From positions 1 through 26,860 of the IMG/VR virus record IMGVR_UViG_3300032309_000851: a stretch of DNA of 26,860 bases; one strand, 5' to 3'. How positions within the stretch are numbered: position 1 is the stretch's first letter; the number at the start of each line of letters is the position of its first letter. This document shows positions 1 through 11,300 of the stretch, piece by piece. The notes under the pieces were generated by a model, which was not told the DNA's origin, did no database searches, and saw only the letters and a list, made by a program, of their open reading frames with translations. The DNA comes from a virus. Made by a program: the position numbers and the translations under genes.

Positions 1-356
1 ATAATATTTTTATTTAACACCTCTGCAGTTGTATAGAAATTTTCTCTATGAGCAACTTGCAAAATTTCATTACCAGTTAGGCTTTTTAAACTAAGGGCTT
101 CTTGTATAAAATAGTTTGGCAATGCCGAAAAGAATAGTCCTGTAAAGTTTGCATTGGTTGATGTTTTAACATCATCCAAAACCGTTTTATTTGTGGTTCT
201 GCCAACGGTGGATAAGTCAAAAGGAATCTCAGGTTTAGGAGCCATACCAGGTTTATACGGTGCTCTCCAGTACTTATCTTTTGGGTCTATTTTTTTTGAT
301 GACGGCAGTTGTCGTCCAGGAAAAAATGGTTTTGAGTTGCTATCTTTTTCACTCAT
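1..356 (-). CDS. Next tail-region gene, partial (runs off the left edge)
   Basis: An open frame of 118 codons starts at ATG 356 and continues uninterrupted to the window edge. It overlaps the stop of the tail-tip gene as TAATG, with GAGG nine bases upstream, the same junction type as three other genes here. The N-terminus is polar, Pro/Lys-rich and probably disordered (KPFFPGRQLPSSKKIDPKDK, then WRAPYKPGMAPKPEIPFDL). It is followed by a more ordered part (FTGLFFSALPNYFIQEALSL, LTGNEILQVAHRENFYTTAE). I do not recognise the family. By position it should be another tail-tip or receptor-region protein. The C-terminus is not in the window. Confidence 0.85.
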   Translation of the reverse strand, partial: MSEKDSNSKPFFPGRQLPSSKKIDPKDKYWRAPYKPGMAPKPEIPFDLSTVGRTTNKTVLDDVKTSTNANFTGLFFSALPNYFIQEALSLKSLTGNEILQVAHRENFYTTAEVLNKNI

Positions 357-3300
357 TACGCAACCTCACTTAAATATAGAATTGTTGAAGGACCTGCCTC
401 TGAAACATCTTGCTCAATGCCATAAACAACAAAGTTATTATCAGTAACAGTGTTTGGCAATACTGAGTTAGTATCATATGAAAATTTAACCAAGTCTCCC
501 AATTGAATAATAGGCATACCAAATACCTGAACACCAACTGCTTTCCTGGGCTTAGAAACTTTATTAATTATATATTCCATTAACTCTGTTGCAGTTTCTT
601 CACTTTGAATGTATGGAGACTCAATGGCAAATGCTTTGTTTCCATAACTAAGTCTGCTGTTTTTAATATCTATATATTTATTTTTATACATTTGAGAACT
701 ATAGTCGCTATTTGTAGAAAAATCACTACGTTTATTATAGAATCCATCTACCGTCAATTCTCTAGCAACTTCTTCTGTATATCCAATTCCGACAATATTA
801 AGAATTGTGGAATAGTCATCACCATCTCCTAAACCTACAGTAAAATCTGAAGTGTTGAAAACTAAAAATTCTGCACGATATGGTGTGCTAGAGTATCCAG
901 TAACTAAATATTGGGCAACCGATGCTACCTGTGGAGGAATTTTAGAACGCAACGCTGGATAAACTTTGTCAAATTTTACGTCAAGGTATGCACACTCTCT
1001 CATAATTGTTCCAAACTCCTCATAATAAATATTGTTTTCTGGAACTTCGGATGGGGACAAGTTTGATAAAAAGCCTGTTGCCACAAGTGAACTTAAAGAA
1101 TATTTGTTATAACTTAAATTTGAAGTTTTGTTTCCATTAAATATTTCTGACGATGCGGAGACCTCTATGGCTGCTGGCTTTTTTGTCATAGTCTTTATAG
1201 CGTACACGTCATTAAACATTACCTGAGAAGAGCCTCTGGTAAACAAAGATATGTTCTGAGATATTCTGCTTCTAACTGGGTTTGTATCTTGAACGGTAGT
1301 TAATAATTTTCCATTAAAATAAACAGAAATTCTCCAATCTTTGTCATTTATTTTATTTACTTTAAGTGCTATATCGTAAATAGAATCTTCAACAGAATCT
1401 TGTAAACCTTTTACTTTTGAAGCAAATTTTCCAGAATCTACAAGAATATTTTGAAATGTTTTAAAAAGAACTGTTGGTTTTAAAATGCCGTTTTCAAGAT
1501 TAAGCCTATAAAAAATTAAAGTATCTGTATCAATAGAGTTTTGTCTAATAAAGTTGTTAGAGCCATCAGCATTTTTAGAGTTTACATAATTTAATGCAAC
1601 TATTTCGTAATAGTATCCTTCACCATCTGAATTAGTCAAAATTCCAATGCCACCAGATTCTCCGTTTACCTGAGAGTCCAAATTCTTTGAAGTATATAGC
1701 GGATAACTTCCAGCAAGTTTTTGAGTGTTGTCAGTCTTCTTTTCTTGCTGAGTTCCAAGTAGTCTTATCCTTGCTCCAAAAGTATCATAGGCTACTGAAT
1801 TTTTTAAATCTTTTTTTACATAGTTCATAGAAGGACCGTTATTTGTTTTTACAGAAAAGGTTGGACCAGAAAGGATTAGGGCAGAGGCTTGAATTGACTC
1901 ACGATACTCATATTTTTTAGTTGTTAAATTATACTTTGGCATACCTAAAAAGTTTTTAATAGTTGTTGTTGGTGGCTTCATTTCAGCCTTTAATAAGTTT
2001 GACTTATTGTTTATTACTGATGTTGTAAATGTAGTTGACGGAGTATTTTTAAATAAATATTGAGAGTTTGTAACTAAAGGCTCTTGAGGTGTTTTCCACG
2101 CTTTATCTAATTCTTTTTCTGTAGCAAAATGACTTGTTACGGTTGTTCCAAATTGCCCACGACCATGTTTTGCAATTGTATTTTCTACATATGTTCCATC
2201 AGCGTTGTATTTTGGTTCTGCATATATCCTAACTATTCCAGTAGGATACATTTTTTGTCCAAAAGATACTTCAGAAAAATATTTTACATAGTCGTTTTCA
2301 CTAGTTACCCAAACTTTTTGGCTTCCTGCCATATATTGAATAGCATCATATTTAATAATTTCTCCATTTGCATAAAAATATCCACTTGGTCTTGCCAACC
2401 AGTAAACATTGTCTCCAAAATCAATTTCATTATTAATAATTATTTGATTTACAACTTTAGGTAGTTCCTTTGACAAACCTTTTGCCAAAGCCATTGCAGA
2501 AAGAGCATAACCAGAAACGCTTTCATTTTCTTCATTTTTTGTTTGAGTTTTTGTTTCTTGCCTATCATTAATTGACCATAAGACCTGCTGTTCATAAGAT
2601 AAAAATTTATTTTTATCTAACAGTTTTTCTCTAGTTATTTCGTTTGACTTTTTTTGTATGTAACGATTATAGTAGGTAATCTTTCCATCCGTATAAATGT
2701 CGTTTGACTGTGAAGATATGTTTAGGATATTTGCCTTTTTACTTGCTACCTTTTTATTTGGCAATGACTCTGCATTCTCAACAAGAACATCTGAACCATA
2801 AAGCATGATGTCAAAGTTTCTTTCTTCTGTGCTGTCTGGAACTAAATACTTTTTACTCATAACAACAAAATTATTCATTTCGTCAAAGAACATTGCTGTC
2901 TGTGTAGCAATCGCTAAATCTTGTAACACTTGCATAATAGTTTTGTTTGGAGAAATAAAAAAGTTTGGAATAACCGTGTCTTGCTCTCCTGGAAGCCTTC
3001 TAAATTCATAGTTAGAGAATCCAATTGAATCTAATAGTGTAGCAATAATATAACTTGTTGATGCGTTTGTTAAAAATATTTCTGGTGCTATTTGTGATTC
3101 AAGATAAAAAGCAAAATCTCTAAGGTTCATATTTAAATTTCTATTTGAATCATCATACTGAGGAAAGCCATCTGCATACATTGTTTTTAATGGTATGTAG
3201 TAGTCTCTGTATGTATCATCATTTTGCTTTACCCTGGAAATAATTTCGTAAAATTTTAACTGAAGATTTTTATCAATAAAACTAAATTGAAGTGAATTTC

Positions 3301-4762
3301 CTGTATATACGTTTACTAAACTATCCCTGTTGTTTGAATTAAACACCTGATTATAGTCAATAATAGAAAGGCTTCCAGTAGAAACAAGAAGTTGTCCTAC
3401 TGGTAAAGAACTTACACCCAAGTCTGACGCATACTTTTTTAAAGAAAATCCAGTTGTGATGTCTGTAATGTCTACTGTTAATCTTGGAGAAAGTTCTATT
3501 AAGTCAAATGTTGTTCTTTGATTTGTCATTCTGTTTACAACAATACGAAGACCACGAATGTATTCAAACTCTCTATATGTTTTAGTTGTTACTCCGTAAG
3601 ATGGTGCATTAAGTTTATTTAATTCTGTCACAAATAGTTGAGAATTTGTAACGGACTCTTGGCTTCTGTACCAACCATACACTGGCGTAATTGCAGCGGT
3701 ATAGTTGTTTAGTGTTGTAGAACTTGTTCCACCATTATGAATATAAAGAGCACCCACTTCTGTGTCTGATGTTTTTACCAAGTATGCTTGTCCAGCAAAC
3801 TCTTCTCCTACAATATTTGGCAAACCAAACAGTGATGAAAGAGTTCCTACTAGTAAAAAGTTTTCCTTATATGTTGTAAGAACTTCACTATTAGTTAGTC
3901 CATAAGATAACTGAAAATAACCATCCCATCCAGCATCTGCTGTAAACTGGTCTGAAGTAGCAGAGTAAATGTCTTCCCATTTATTTTCAGAGTTTAGTTT
4001 TTGAATCTTCCAGTGCAAAGGAGTAGACTTATAATTTAAGTTAGAGCCAATAAAAAAGGGGTCCTTATTTGCTGGAGAATTTTTATCAATTAATGCACCC
4101 TTATCAATCTTGCTAACATTTGTTTGAATTTTCATAACAATTTTATTTGTTGGAATACTATTTTTATACACTACAAAAGGTGCAGCATCTTGAATTAAAT
4201 ATGGTGAGTTTCCTAATTGTGAAATTCCAAAACCAGTTCCACTAGTTCTATATGATGACCAATACTTAAACTTATCGTTTTTACCTGCTGGATAATATCT
4301 TGGTCTAGCAAAAATATCGCCAGAATAAACTGGCAACATAGCCACTCCAATATCTTTTAATCTTAGTTTATTAATTCCAGAACGTGGTCTAAACTTTTTA
4401 AAACAATCCTCTAGCGACATTAAAGATTTTTGTCTTTCATTGGATGACTGAAAAGTTACTGGTGTTAAGTTTTCATCTGTAAAGCCACCGTCAATAACTG
4501 TATCATAGTCTGTAGAACCATACCAAGTTCTGTTTGCCTCTAAGGTGTTTTCATCTTCCATAACCCAATCCTCTGCTGCAGTGTCTGCTGTATTAGATGT
4601 TGTAGGTCTATTCTTGTAATTACCAATAGCCTCAATGTTTTCAAAGATATTAAGATTCCATTCAGCAAGTACCCTGCTTTTTGTTTCAATTGCTGAAGAT
4701 TCTTGAAGATAATTTGTAAGAGTTGGGTCAATATTATTATTGATATCTTTAATAATATACAT
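356..4762 (-). CDS. Large tail-tip / minor tail protein with concanavalin-like domain
   Basis: A 1468-residue protein following the Dit-like gene, where tail-associated hub (Tal-type) proteins lie. The N-terminal part has the conserved WYGSTDYDTVIDGGF and EDCFKKFRPRSGINKL segments and RPRYYPAGKNDKFKYWSSYR, which I recall from minor tail proteins of actinobacterial phages. A hub-like middle contains TIMQVLQDLAIATQTAMFFD. About residues 960-1190 look like a LamG/concanavalin-type sugar-binding sandwich (GEGYYYEIVALNY, DIALKVNKIND, WRISVYFNGKLLTTVQDT, NDVYAI). The end (about 1290-1468) is beta-rich (GMPIIQLGDLVKFSYDT). The true start is ATG 4762: it overlaps the preceding stop as TAATG and has GGAAGAGG upstream, whereas the GTG at 4795 has neither. 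Base composition is clearly more AT-rich than that of the capsid genes. It probably contributes to host-surface recognition. Confidence 0.9.
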   Translation of the reverse strand: MYIIKDINNNIDPTLTNYLQESSAIETKSRVLAEWNLNIFENIEAIGNYKNRPTTSNTADTAAEDWVMEDENTLEANRTWYGSTDYDTVIDGGFTDENLTPVTFQSSNERQKSLMSLEDCFKKFRPRSGINKLRLKDIGVAMLPVYSGDIFARPRYYPAGKNDKFKYWSSYRTSGTGFGISQLGNSPYLIQDAAPFVVYKNSIPTNKIVMKIQTNVSKIDKGALIDKNSPANKDPFFIGSNLNYKSTPLHWKIQKLNSENKWEDIYSATSDQFTADAGWDGYFQLSYGLTNSEVLTTYKENFLLVGTLSSLFGLPNIVGEEFAGQAYLVKTSDTEVGALYIHNGGTSSTTLNNYTAAITPVYGWYRSQESVTNSQLFVTELNKLNAPSYGVTTKTYREFEYIRGLRIVVNRMTNQRTTFDLIELSPRLTVDITDITTGFSLKKYASDLGVSSLPVGQLLVSTGSLSIIDYNQVFNSNNRDSLVNVYTGNSLQFSFIDKNLQLKFYEIISRVKQNDDTYRDYYIPLKTMYADGFPQYDDSNRNLNMNLRDFAFYLESQIAPEIFLTNASTSYIIATLLDSIGFSNYEFRRLPGEQDTVIPNFFISPNKTIMQVLQDLAIATQTAMFFDEMNNFVVMSKKYLVPDSTEERNFDIMLYGSDVLVENAESLPNKKVASKKANILNISSQSNDIYTDGKITYYNRYIQKKSNEITREKLLDKNKFLSYEQQVLWSINDRQETKTQTKNEENESVSGYALSAMALAKGLSKELPKVVNQIIINNEIDFGDNVYWLARPSGYFYANGEIIKYDAIQYMAGSQKVWVTSENDYVKYFSEVSFGQKMYPTGIVRIYAEPKYNADGTYVENTIAKHGRGQFGTTVTSHFATEKELDKAWKTPQEPLVTNSQYLFKNTPSTTFTTSVINNKSNLLKAEMKPPTTTIKNFLGMPKYNLTTKKYEYRESIQASALILSGPTFSVKTNNGPSMNYVKKDLKNSVAYDTFGARIRLLGTQQEKKTDNTQKLAGSYPLYTSKNLDSQVNGESGGIGILTNSDGEGYYYEIVALNYVNSKNADGSNNFIRQNSIDTDTLIFYRLNLENGILKPTVLFKTFQNILVDSGKFASKVKGLQDSVEDSIYDIALKVNKINDKDWRISVYFNGKLLTTVQDTNPVRSRISQNISLFTRGSSQVMFNDVYAIKTMTKKPAAIEVSASSEIFNGNKTSNLSYNKYSLSSLVATGFLSNLSPSEVPENNIYYEEFGTIMRECAYLDVKFDKVYPALRSKIPPQVASVAQYLVTGYSSTPYRAEFLVFNTSDFTVGLGDGDDYSTILNIVGIGYTEEVARELTVDGFYNKRSDFSTNSDYSSQMYKNKYIDIKNSRLSYGNKAFAIESPYIQSEETATELMEYIINKVSKPRKAVGVQVFGMPIIQLGDLVKFSYDTNSVLPNTVTDNNFVVYGIEQDVSEAGPSTILYLSEVA

Positions 4763-5373
4763 TATGCCTCTTCCAGTGAAATAGACACGTCCCACATGTC
4801 GTAATTAGTTCCACCACGTTTTTCAACATTCCAAGAAAAATCTGTAATATACATCTCCAAAACTTCTGCGTACTGCCCTAGTTTTGCGTATTGCTCATCG
4901 CCATTATTGACATCAAGTTTGTCATAGGCAACAAACACATAAAAAGTCCCATTATGATTTTCATACCAGTCTAAAAGTTCTGCACCACCAGCACCGCCAT
5001 CAACAGTATATTCTGTACCTGTTCCAACTGGTATACCTGTAGATGAGTCAAAATTTGGTTCTCTTGAAAATGAACGTGACGGAAGCATAGTCCAAGATAC
5101 ATTAAGAACTCTTTTGTCCGCTATCCAGTATGAACGCATACGACCATTAACGGTTCTTTGACGATTCTCAATTCTTTGAAAACCAAAATCTAAAGAGCCT
5201 CTGTTGTGGTCAGAAAGAATAATAAAATCTTCTCCAACGCTGTTGTGAGTAGAGACCTCATTCCCATCTGGAACAAATTTCCCATCCACAATAGTTCCAG
5301 GGTTTTCAGAGAACAGCAACGCCTGTGGTCTAGCATAGTTTTTTCTACCTGCCATATAACTTGAATTAGCCAT
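4762..5373 (-). CDS. Distal tail (Dit-like) / minor tail protein
   Basis: A 203-residue protein right after the tape measure, the standard place of the distal tail protein that joins the tube to the tip. Visible segments are ILSDHNRGSLDFGFQRIENR (about 50-70), RMRSYWIADKRVLNVSWTML (about 78-98), GGAGGAELLDWYENHNGTFY (about 127-147) and a beta-rich end VLEMYITDFSWNVEKRG. The repeated Trp/Tyr/Phe strand pattern is what I associate with minor tail proteins at this position in actinobacterial phages. I chose ATG 5373 because AGAGGAAG lies eight bases upstream; the GTG at 5382 is too close to that site. It overlaps the tape measure stop by eight bases (ATGGCTAA). Its own stop forms TAATG with the next gene. 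Confidence 0.88.
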   Translation of the reverse strand: MANSSYMAGRKNYARPQALLFSENPGTIVDGKFVPDGNEVSTHNSVGEDFIILSDHNRGSLDFGFQRIENRQRTVNGRMRSYWIADKRVLNVSWTMLPSRSFSREPNFDSSTGIPVGTGTEYTVDGGAGGAELLDWYENHNGTFYVFVAYDKLDVNNGDEQYAKLGQYAEVLEMYITDFSWNVEKRGGTNYDMWDVSISLEEA

Positions 5374-8300
5374 TAAACGCACTTCCTCTTACTCGCTTAT
5401 TGTCAATCTGTCTAATTTTACTCATTACCGCATTTGCTATCTGGTCAGGATTTGAGTTAGAACTTACATTGACATTTATTTCATATGTATTACTATTATA
5501 CACTGAATCTCCTGCTACCGCTGAGGCTCCACCTACAAGTCCACCTTCTGCATATCTATTAATCTTATTAAGAGTAGAGGTTCCAATTCTATCTACCGCT
5601 GACTTCTTAATTACAAATTCTCCTGGGGTAAGCATAGCAGGAACCGTATCTGTTCCCATAGCATAGCCACCCATAGCAAATTTTGAAGGGACTATGCCGC
5701 CATTGGCAAATGCACCAAGCAACTTTCCATTTATAATCATTCCACCTGTAGCCGCCTTAACCATTCCGCCATTAGCAAACTGTGGAGGTACAGGTTCTGG
5801 TCTAGGCATTACAAAACCACCAAGAGCATATCTACGAACCATACCACCATTAGCAAAATTGGCAATAGCGTCTTGCTCATCTCTTTGTCTAATTCTTTCT
5901 TTTCTAGCGTTTTTTATTGTTTCTAGAAAATCTTGTACTACTGGTTTTTTATTATACATTCTGACTGGTATCTTTAATCCTAGTTCTTTGACAACAGCCC
6001 TTAACTGTTTAAGGTGTTCTTTATTTTGTACATAAAGTGACTCAATATCTTCTCTTGGAGAGTATCTAAGGAATTGTGCTTCCATATATTCTGGCAGTCT
6101 GTCAATCGTTCTGCTTGCCTGTAATGGGTCAAATGGGCTGGCTGTTTCTTTACCTTTGAATGGAACAGGAACAGTCGTTCCTAATGCAAGATAAGTATTT
6201 AAACTGTCTCCTTTGGTAATGCTGGCACCCCTTAGTGATGAGTTTTTCATAACAATTCCAACAGGTCCATAGTGTGCAGTCATCTGTGAGAATGGGTTGT
6301 AGAAGTCAGTTCCACCATCAACCTTTATAGGCTTTTGTGGTTTTAGTAGTGGTCTCTTTAACAATCCCTTTTGAACTAGATATCCATAGATAAGCCCCTC
6401 TGATTCTGGACCCATGCCTAGGTATTCATTTTCAAGTTGTTTTCTCATCAGTATGTCATCTGAACCTCTACTGTGTCCAGTATCAAACAACGTTTTTGTT
6501 TTGTTAGTTCTTAGCATATTTATTACAGAGTCAACACTTCTTCTTGTCATAATTGCTGGATTCTTAATAACTTTGTTAAAGCCTTGCTGTCTAGCGAGTT
6601 CTGACTGAACACCAGGAAGTAGTCTCATCGATTTTATTTCTTCTGGTGTAAACTCTCTACCACGTTCTTTTTCCATTCTTTTTACTACTTCATTAAATAC
6701 ACTTTCTACTTTTCTGTTTTCTGTTACTTGTTTTGCTGCTTTAATTTTTTCTACCATGTTTTTTGGCAATGACCCTATAGAATTTATAGCCTTGCTGCCT
6801 ATTGCTCCAATAGTCTTTGGAAATGCAGATACAGAGCCAGCAAAAACATCTATAGTTTTTCTAAGTTTTTGACCTCCTTGAAGTTCTTTAACACCCTGCC
6901 AGTTAGAGCCTCTCATAATAAGTTCTCCCAATGAAGTGGTATTTGTATTTACGTTTCCTCCTCTAACAGCAACAGGATGAGTAATAAGAGTAATTTGTTT
7001 TAATAGTTCTTCTTCTGAAAAATATTTTCTCCAAGGTGTTTTTAAACCTAAAATTTCTTTTGGCATTGGTAAGTCTTTAACGTCTGCTGTTTTTAGTCTA
7101 TCTAAAAGTTCAAGGAATTTCTTGTCACCAACAATGCCTTTTAGTTTTTCCATTCTTTGTATAAGTCCTTCTGGTCTACCATCAAACTTAAATCCAGCCC
7201 TAGCCCAAGCATATCCACCATCAGTAAGTCCAGCGTTCATCTTTACATTTCTAACACCAGCATTTTTAAGTAACGCCATCATCTGAGTTGTGGCTCTTTG
7301 TGCTATGTTCTTGCCCCTATACTGTTTCTCTAGTTCTATGTAAATATCTTGCATAGAGAACCATTCATCTCTTTTAAAATTATCTTTAACTGATGAAGTG
7401 CTGGCAGATTCTTTCATAAGAACTCCACTGAAATTTCCTACTTGGCTATCTTTGTAAAGTTTAGCATTGGTGTTTACAAAAACACCTTTTAATCCCGCCC
7501 ACATCTCATCTGGGACATATCCATCATCGAAAGAGAACATGTCTGCAATTTCTTCTGGCTCAGTTACTCCCTTTATGTTAAGAGATATTCCTTTTCCAAG
7601 TTTCATATTTGGAACTCTGGTTGCTAATCTTCCTAATTGAGCATCTAACTCTTTCCAAGGAACATCAACTGACGCAACGTTTCTTGTTTGCATATCAAAT
7701 CTCTTTGCATCAATCAATGTAGAAGCATCTCTTACAGTCTTCTTTATAGACTTTGAAATATTTAAATTTGAAAGTTTTGATGCTTTATCTTTTGCCAAGT
7801 TTTTTATAGTTTCTAAGAAGTTTGGCTTTGGCTCTGGTGGAGGTGGTGGTTTTCTTCTAGATTTTGTTGGAGGATTTAAATAAAGTGTTGGAGTGTTTTC
7901 TCCATATACCGCTCTCATCATGTTGGTTCCTGCAACATCAACTCTACGCCTTGGTTGGATTGGCAGTGGCTGAACAAACTGTGTAGAATCTAAATTATTT
8001 GTATTTAAAGCACCCATGCTAGACTTCATAAAACTTGGTAAATATGTTGCAGCAGACTTTGAACCTTGTTCTATTCCTACCGTGCCAAGTCTAAAGGCTG
8101 TTCTCATTGCTGCATTGCTTGCAGCCTGGACTGCTGGTGTTGCAATCTTAATTAATGGCTTGGCTACTGCTGCTACTGGCTTCATCAAAGCACCAAAGAA
8201 TTTTTGTACAGGCTTTAATGTTCCTAGCAATGGACCAAATATTCCAGCAGGAGCCATTGCTGCATTTAGAATACCTCCTGCTACATCACCCTTGCCAAAA

Positions 8301-11300
8301 GCGGTAGCAGAATCTCCAGCGAGTAAACCTGCACCAACACCTGGAAGAGCGTACCCTACATACTTTCCAGCATCAACAATTTCTTTGCTTCCAGGTTGTG
8401 ACATAGCCCAATACTGTTTTCTAGTTTGGTAGTCATTAAACTTTTTAAAATCTCCTTGGTTCCATGGAGCAGATGGGTCTTTCAAATCCCAAGACTTTAC
8501 TTTTCCACCATCTTTATAACCTACAAGCCCACCCTTAGCAAATTTTTGAATTGGGTCATTAGATGCATCCTTGAGTCTAAAGAACATCTCTCTTAATCCG
8601 CCAGTCATCCCAGACTCTAAATCTTCAGTTTTTGATGTTAGGTTCATCCATTTTGCTAGTTCTGGATTATTTTTAATCATATCTGCAATAAAAGGATTTG
8701 ACTTAGCCTTAATTGCAGCAACGTTTACAGGGTCTGATATATCTTTCTTTAAATCAAAACCTAGCATCTTTGATATTTTATTTATTTGTGGTGTAAGACT
8801 CTTTTTGTATTGTGCATTTTTTGTAAAGTTAGACAAACCTGTTGCTCCCGCTCCAAGAAAACTTACATACCTAAAGTCCTCTCTACTTATTTCAGAAAGC
8901 CCATTCTTTTTAAGAATATCGTTTGTTTGACGTAAATTAAATCCAGAACTTTTCATTCCGTCTACAAGATATCTTGTTCTTCTTGCAACTTCATCTGCAA
9001 ATAGGTATGCTGGAGAGTCTGGTGATTCAGTTGTTAATGCTGTAACTCCTAAATCAATATTTTCAAATCTTTTTGTTTTTTTGTTAAACAAAATATTCAT
9101 TCCATGAGTATCGCTATTTCCCAAAAGTGCGTTTGTTGGTAGTGCTTCGTCAATATATTTTCTTGTTGCTTTAGCAAGAGTGTTAGCAGCGTCAACCTTG
9201 TTTGGTGCTTTCTCCATATACTGTCTTAAAAACCCTGGGGAAGAAGGAATCAGGTCTGGAATAATCTTACTTGCAAGAGTTGTTTTACTAAGCATTTGAA
9301 GTTTTGGTCCACCCAAACCTAACTTAGCCCAAAGTGTTGAACCAATCAACTCTCCTGTTGTTTCAACAGTGGTATCTGGTCTTTTAACATAATACTCTGC
9401 TCCATTGATTGTTCTGAATGCCCCAGGTGTTGCACCTGCTGCCTCATCTTCTAAATGTGTTGGAGTTATCCTTAAACCCTTTTTTGGTGCTTGTAATACT
9501 AGAGGGAAGCCAAATACATCTGCTGCTTTCTTTGCTATCGTTTTTGCTGGCTTTAATCCAGGAAGTGCGGCAAGACCATAATCTACTGGGTCTGCTGGGT
9601 CAAAAACAAAATCTTTATAGCCCTGTATTGTATTCTTTGCACCAGTCTTTATCATGTCTGATGCTGTAGCATTTAGAGCGGCACTTGGATTACCACCAGA
9701 ACCAAACATGCTACTTATAACATTATTAAACCAATTCTGTGTATTACCAAATAAACTTTCGACAATACCACCATCTTTATATTTGCGGACCATACCTCCC
9801 ATAGCATAGCCCTTTGAGCAGCCTGGACATCCTGGGGTACCACAAGGACAGCCAACCATGCCACCCTTAGCAAAACCGTTATATCCTCCTAGCCTGTTAT
9901 ATGTTCCAAGTTTTGGGTTAAGCATAAATGAATTTGGAGAACCCTTAAACCAATCCAGTCTGCCTCTCTTGCCACCTTCATAGTCATTTGTCATATAGTT
10001 ATATGCGTACTGATATATAGGACTATCTTTTGGAATACTTCCTGAAATACCCAAATAATTTTCTGCATAATTTAGTTTTGCAGATGGACCCTTTGGTGGA
10101 TTAATAAGTCTGTCATATCTTTTACCAAACCCTAGTTTGCCAATCATGCCCTTTGTGACTTGTGGACCAAACTCAGAGTGCATTGCATCTACAAGGTTTT
10201 TAAATTCTTTAGGGTCAAGACCGTCCCAACCTGGAATCATTTTGCTTGTTTTTCCTAGTTGAATTAATGCCCTTGCTTTTTCTAAGTCTTGACCACCAGT
10301 GCTATCTGTGTAGATACCTCTATTAGAAAATGCTTTAGCATATGTAGCAATAGTATAAAGAATTGGATTCTTTGATGTCATCAATGTTGTGTCTTTGTTT
10401 AAGTCTGGAAGGTAAACATTTTCGGCTAGTCTCTTTCTTCCTTCCAACATCTTTTTGTATGCCTCAATAATATCTAGTGGGTTTTGATTAGCAGCAGGAT
10501 TTGGGAATGCAGTTCCATTATCATTAAACATTTTTTTGTTAGTGTTTTTATTATTTAACGGATTATATAGTTGGAAAGGACTATCAGCCCATGTATATGC
10601 AGATGGACCAGTTTTGACTTTGCCAAAAGACCCACCAACAGCAGAAGGTGCTGTCCACTGGTAGTATCCTGGATAGTTGAAAGTGTCATCAAATGGTGAC
10701 TGCTTTCCACCAGTCCAGTCAAACCATGTAGGGTCTTCTTTTCTAGGAGTTGGCTTAAATAGTTTAGCAATTCTGTTTCTATATGCCGCAACTGATTTAG
10801 GGTCAAATGGGTCTACGTTTGGGTACTGGTCTTTTCTTGGTGGCTTTTTACCTGTCATAGCATTTACAATACCGCCAGCAGCAAAGCCTAATCTGTCTGC
10901 TTGGTTCAATTTGTCGAGGGTATTTACACCAATCTTTTTTACAGCATTTGCTCTAATAACATATTCTCCATTAGAAAGCATTGCTGGAATATCATCGCTA
11001 GTTCCACTACCTGGACCTCTAATAAAACCACCGTTAGCGTTTGTTTGTGGCTCTGGGGTTTGCATTCTTTGTTCAACTAGTCTTCCATCTTGTGTAACTG
11101 CTGTTCCTGGTGGCAACAATTCTTTAAGCATTCCTTTAAGAAATCCTGATGGACCTTCTCTAAACAATGTTAATAGTGCCGTGATAGGAAATGCTGCTAA
11201 GTTTCCACCATAGTTCAAATAGCCAAGAGCATCATTTCCTTGCTGACTTTGAAGTAAAGGTCCAGTCTCTCCTTCTGGATTTTTTACTACAACTCCCTTA

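Noticed and set aside
4763-4795. GTG at 4795 as the start of the tail-tip protein (11 extra residues)
   Set aside because: It lacks a ribosome-binding site, while ATG 4762 has GGAAGAGG and the TAATG junction used by other genes here.
5374-5382. GTG at 5382 as the start of the Dit-like protein
   Set aside because: The GTG directly abuts the AGAGGAA site and has no spacing to use it; ATG 5373 has proper spacing.
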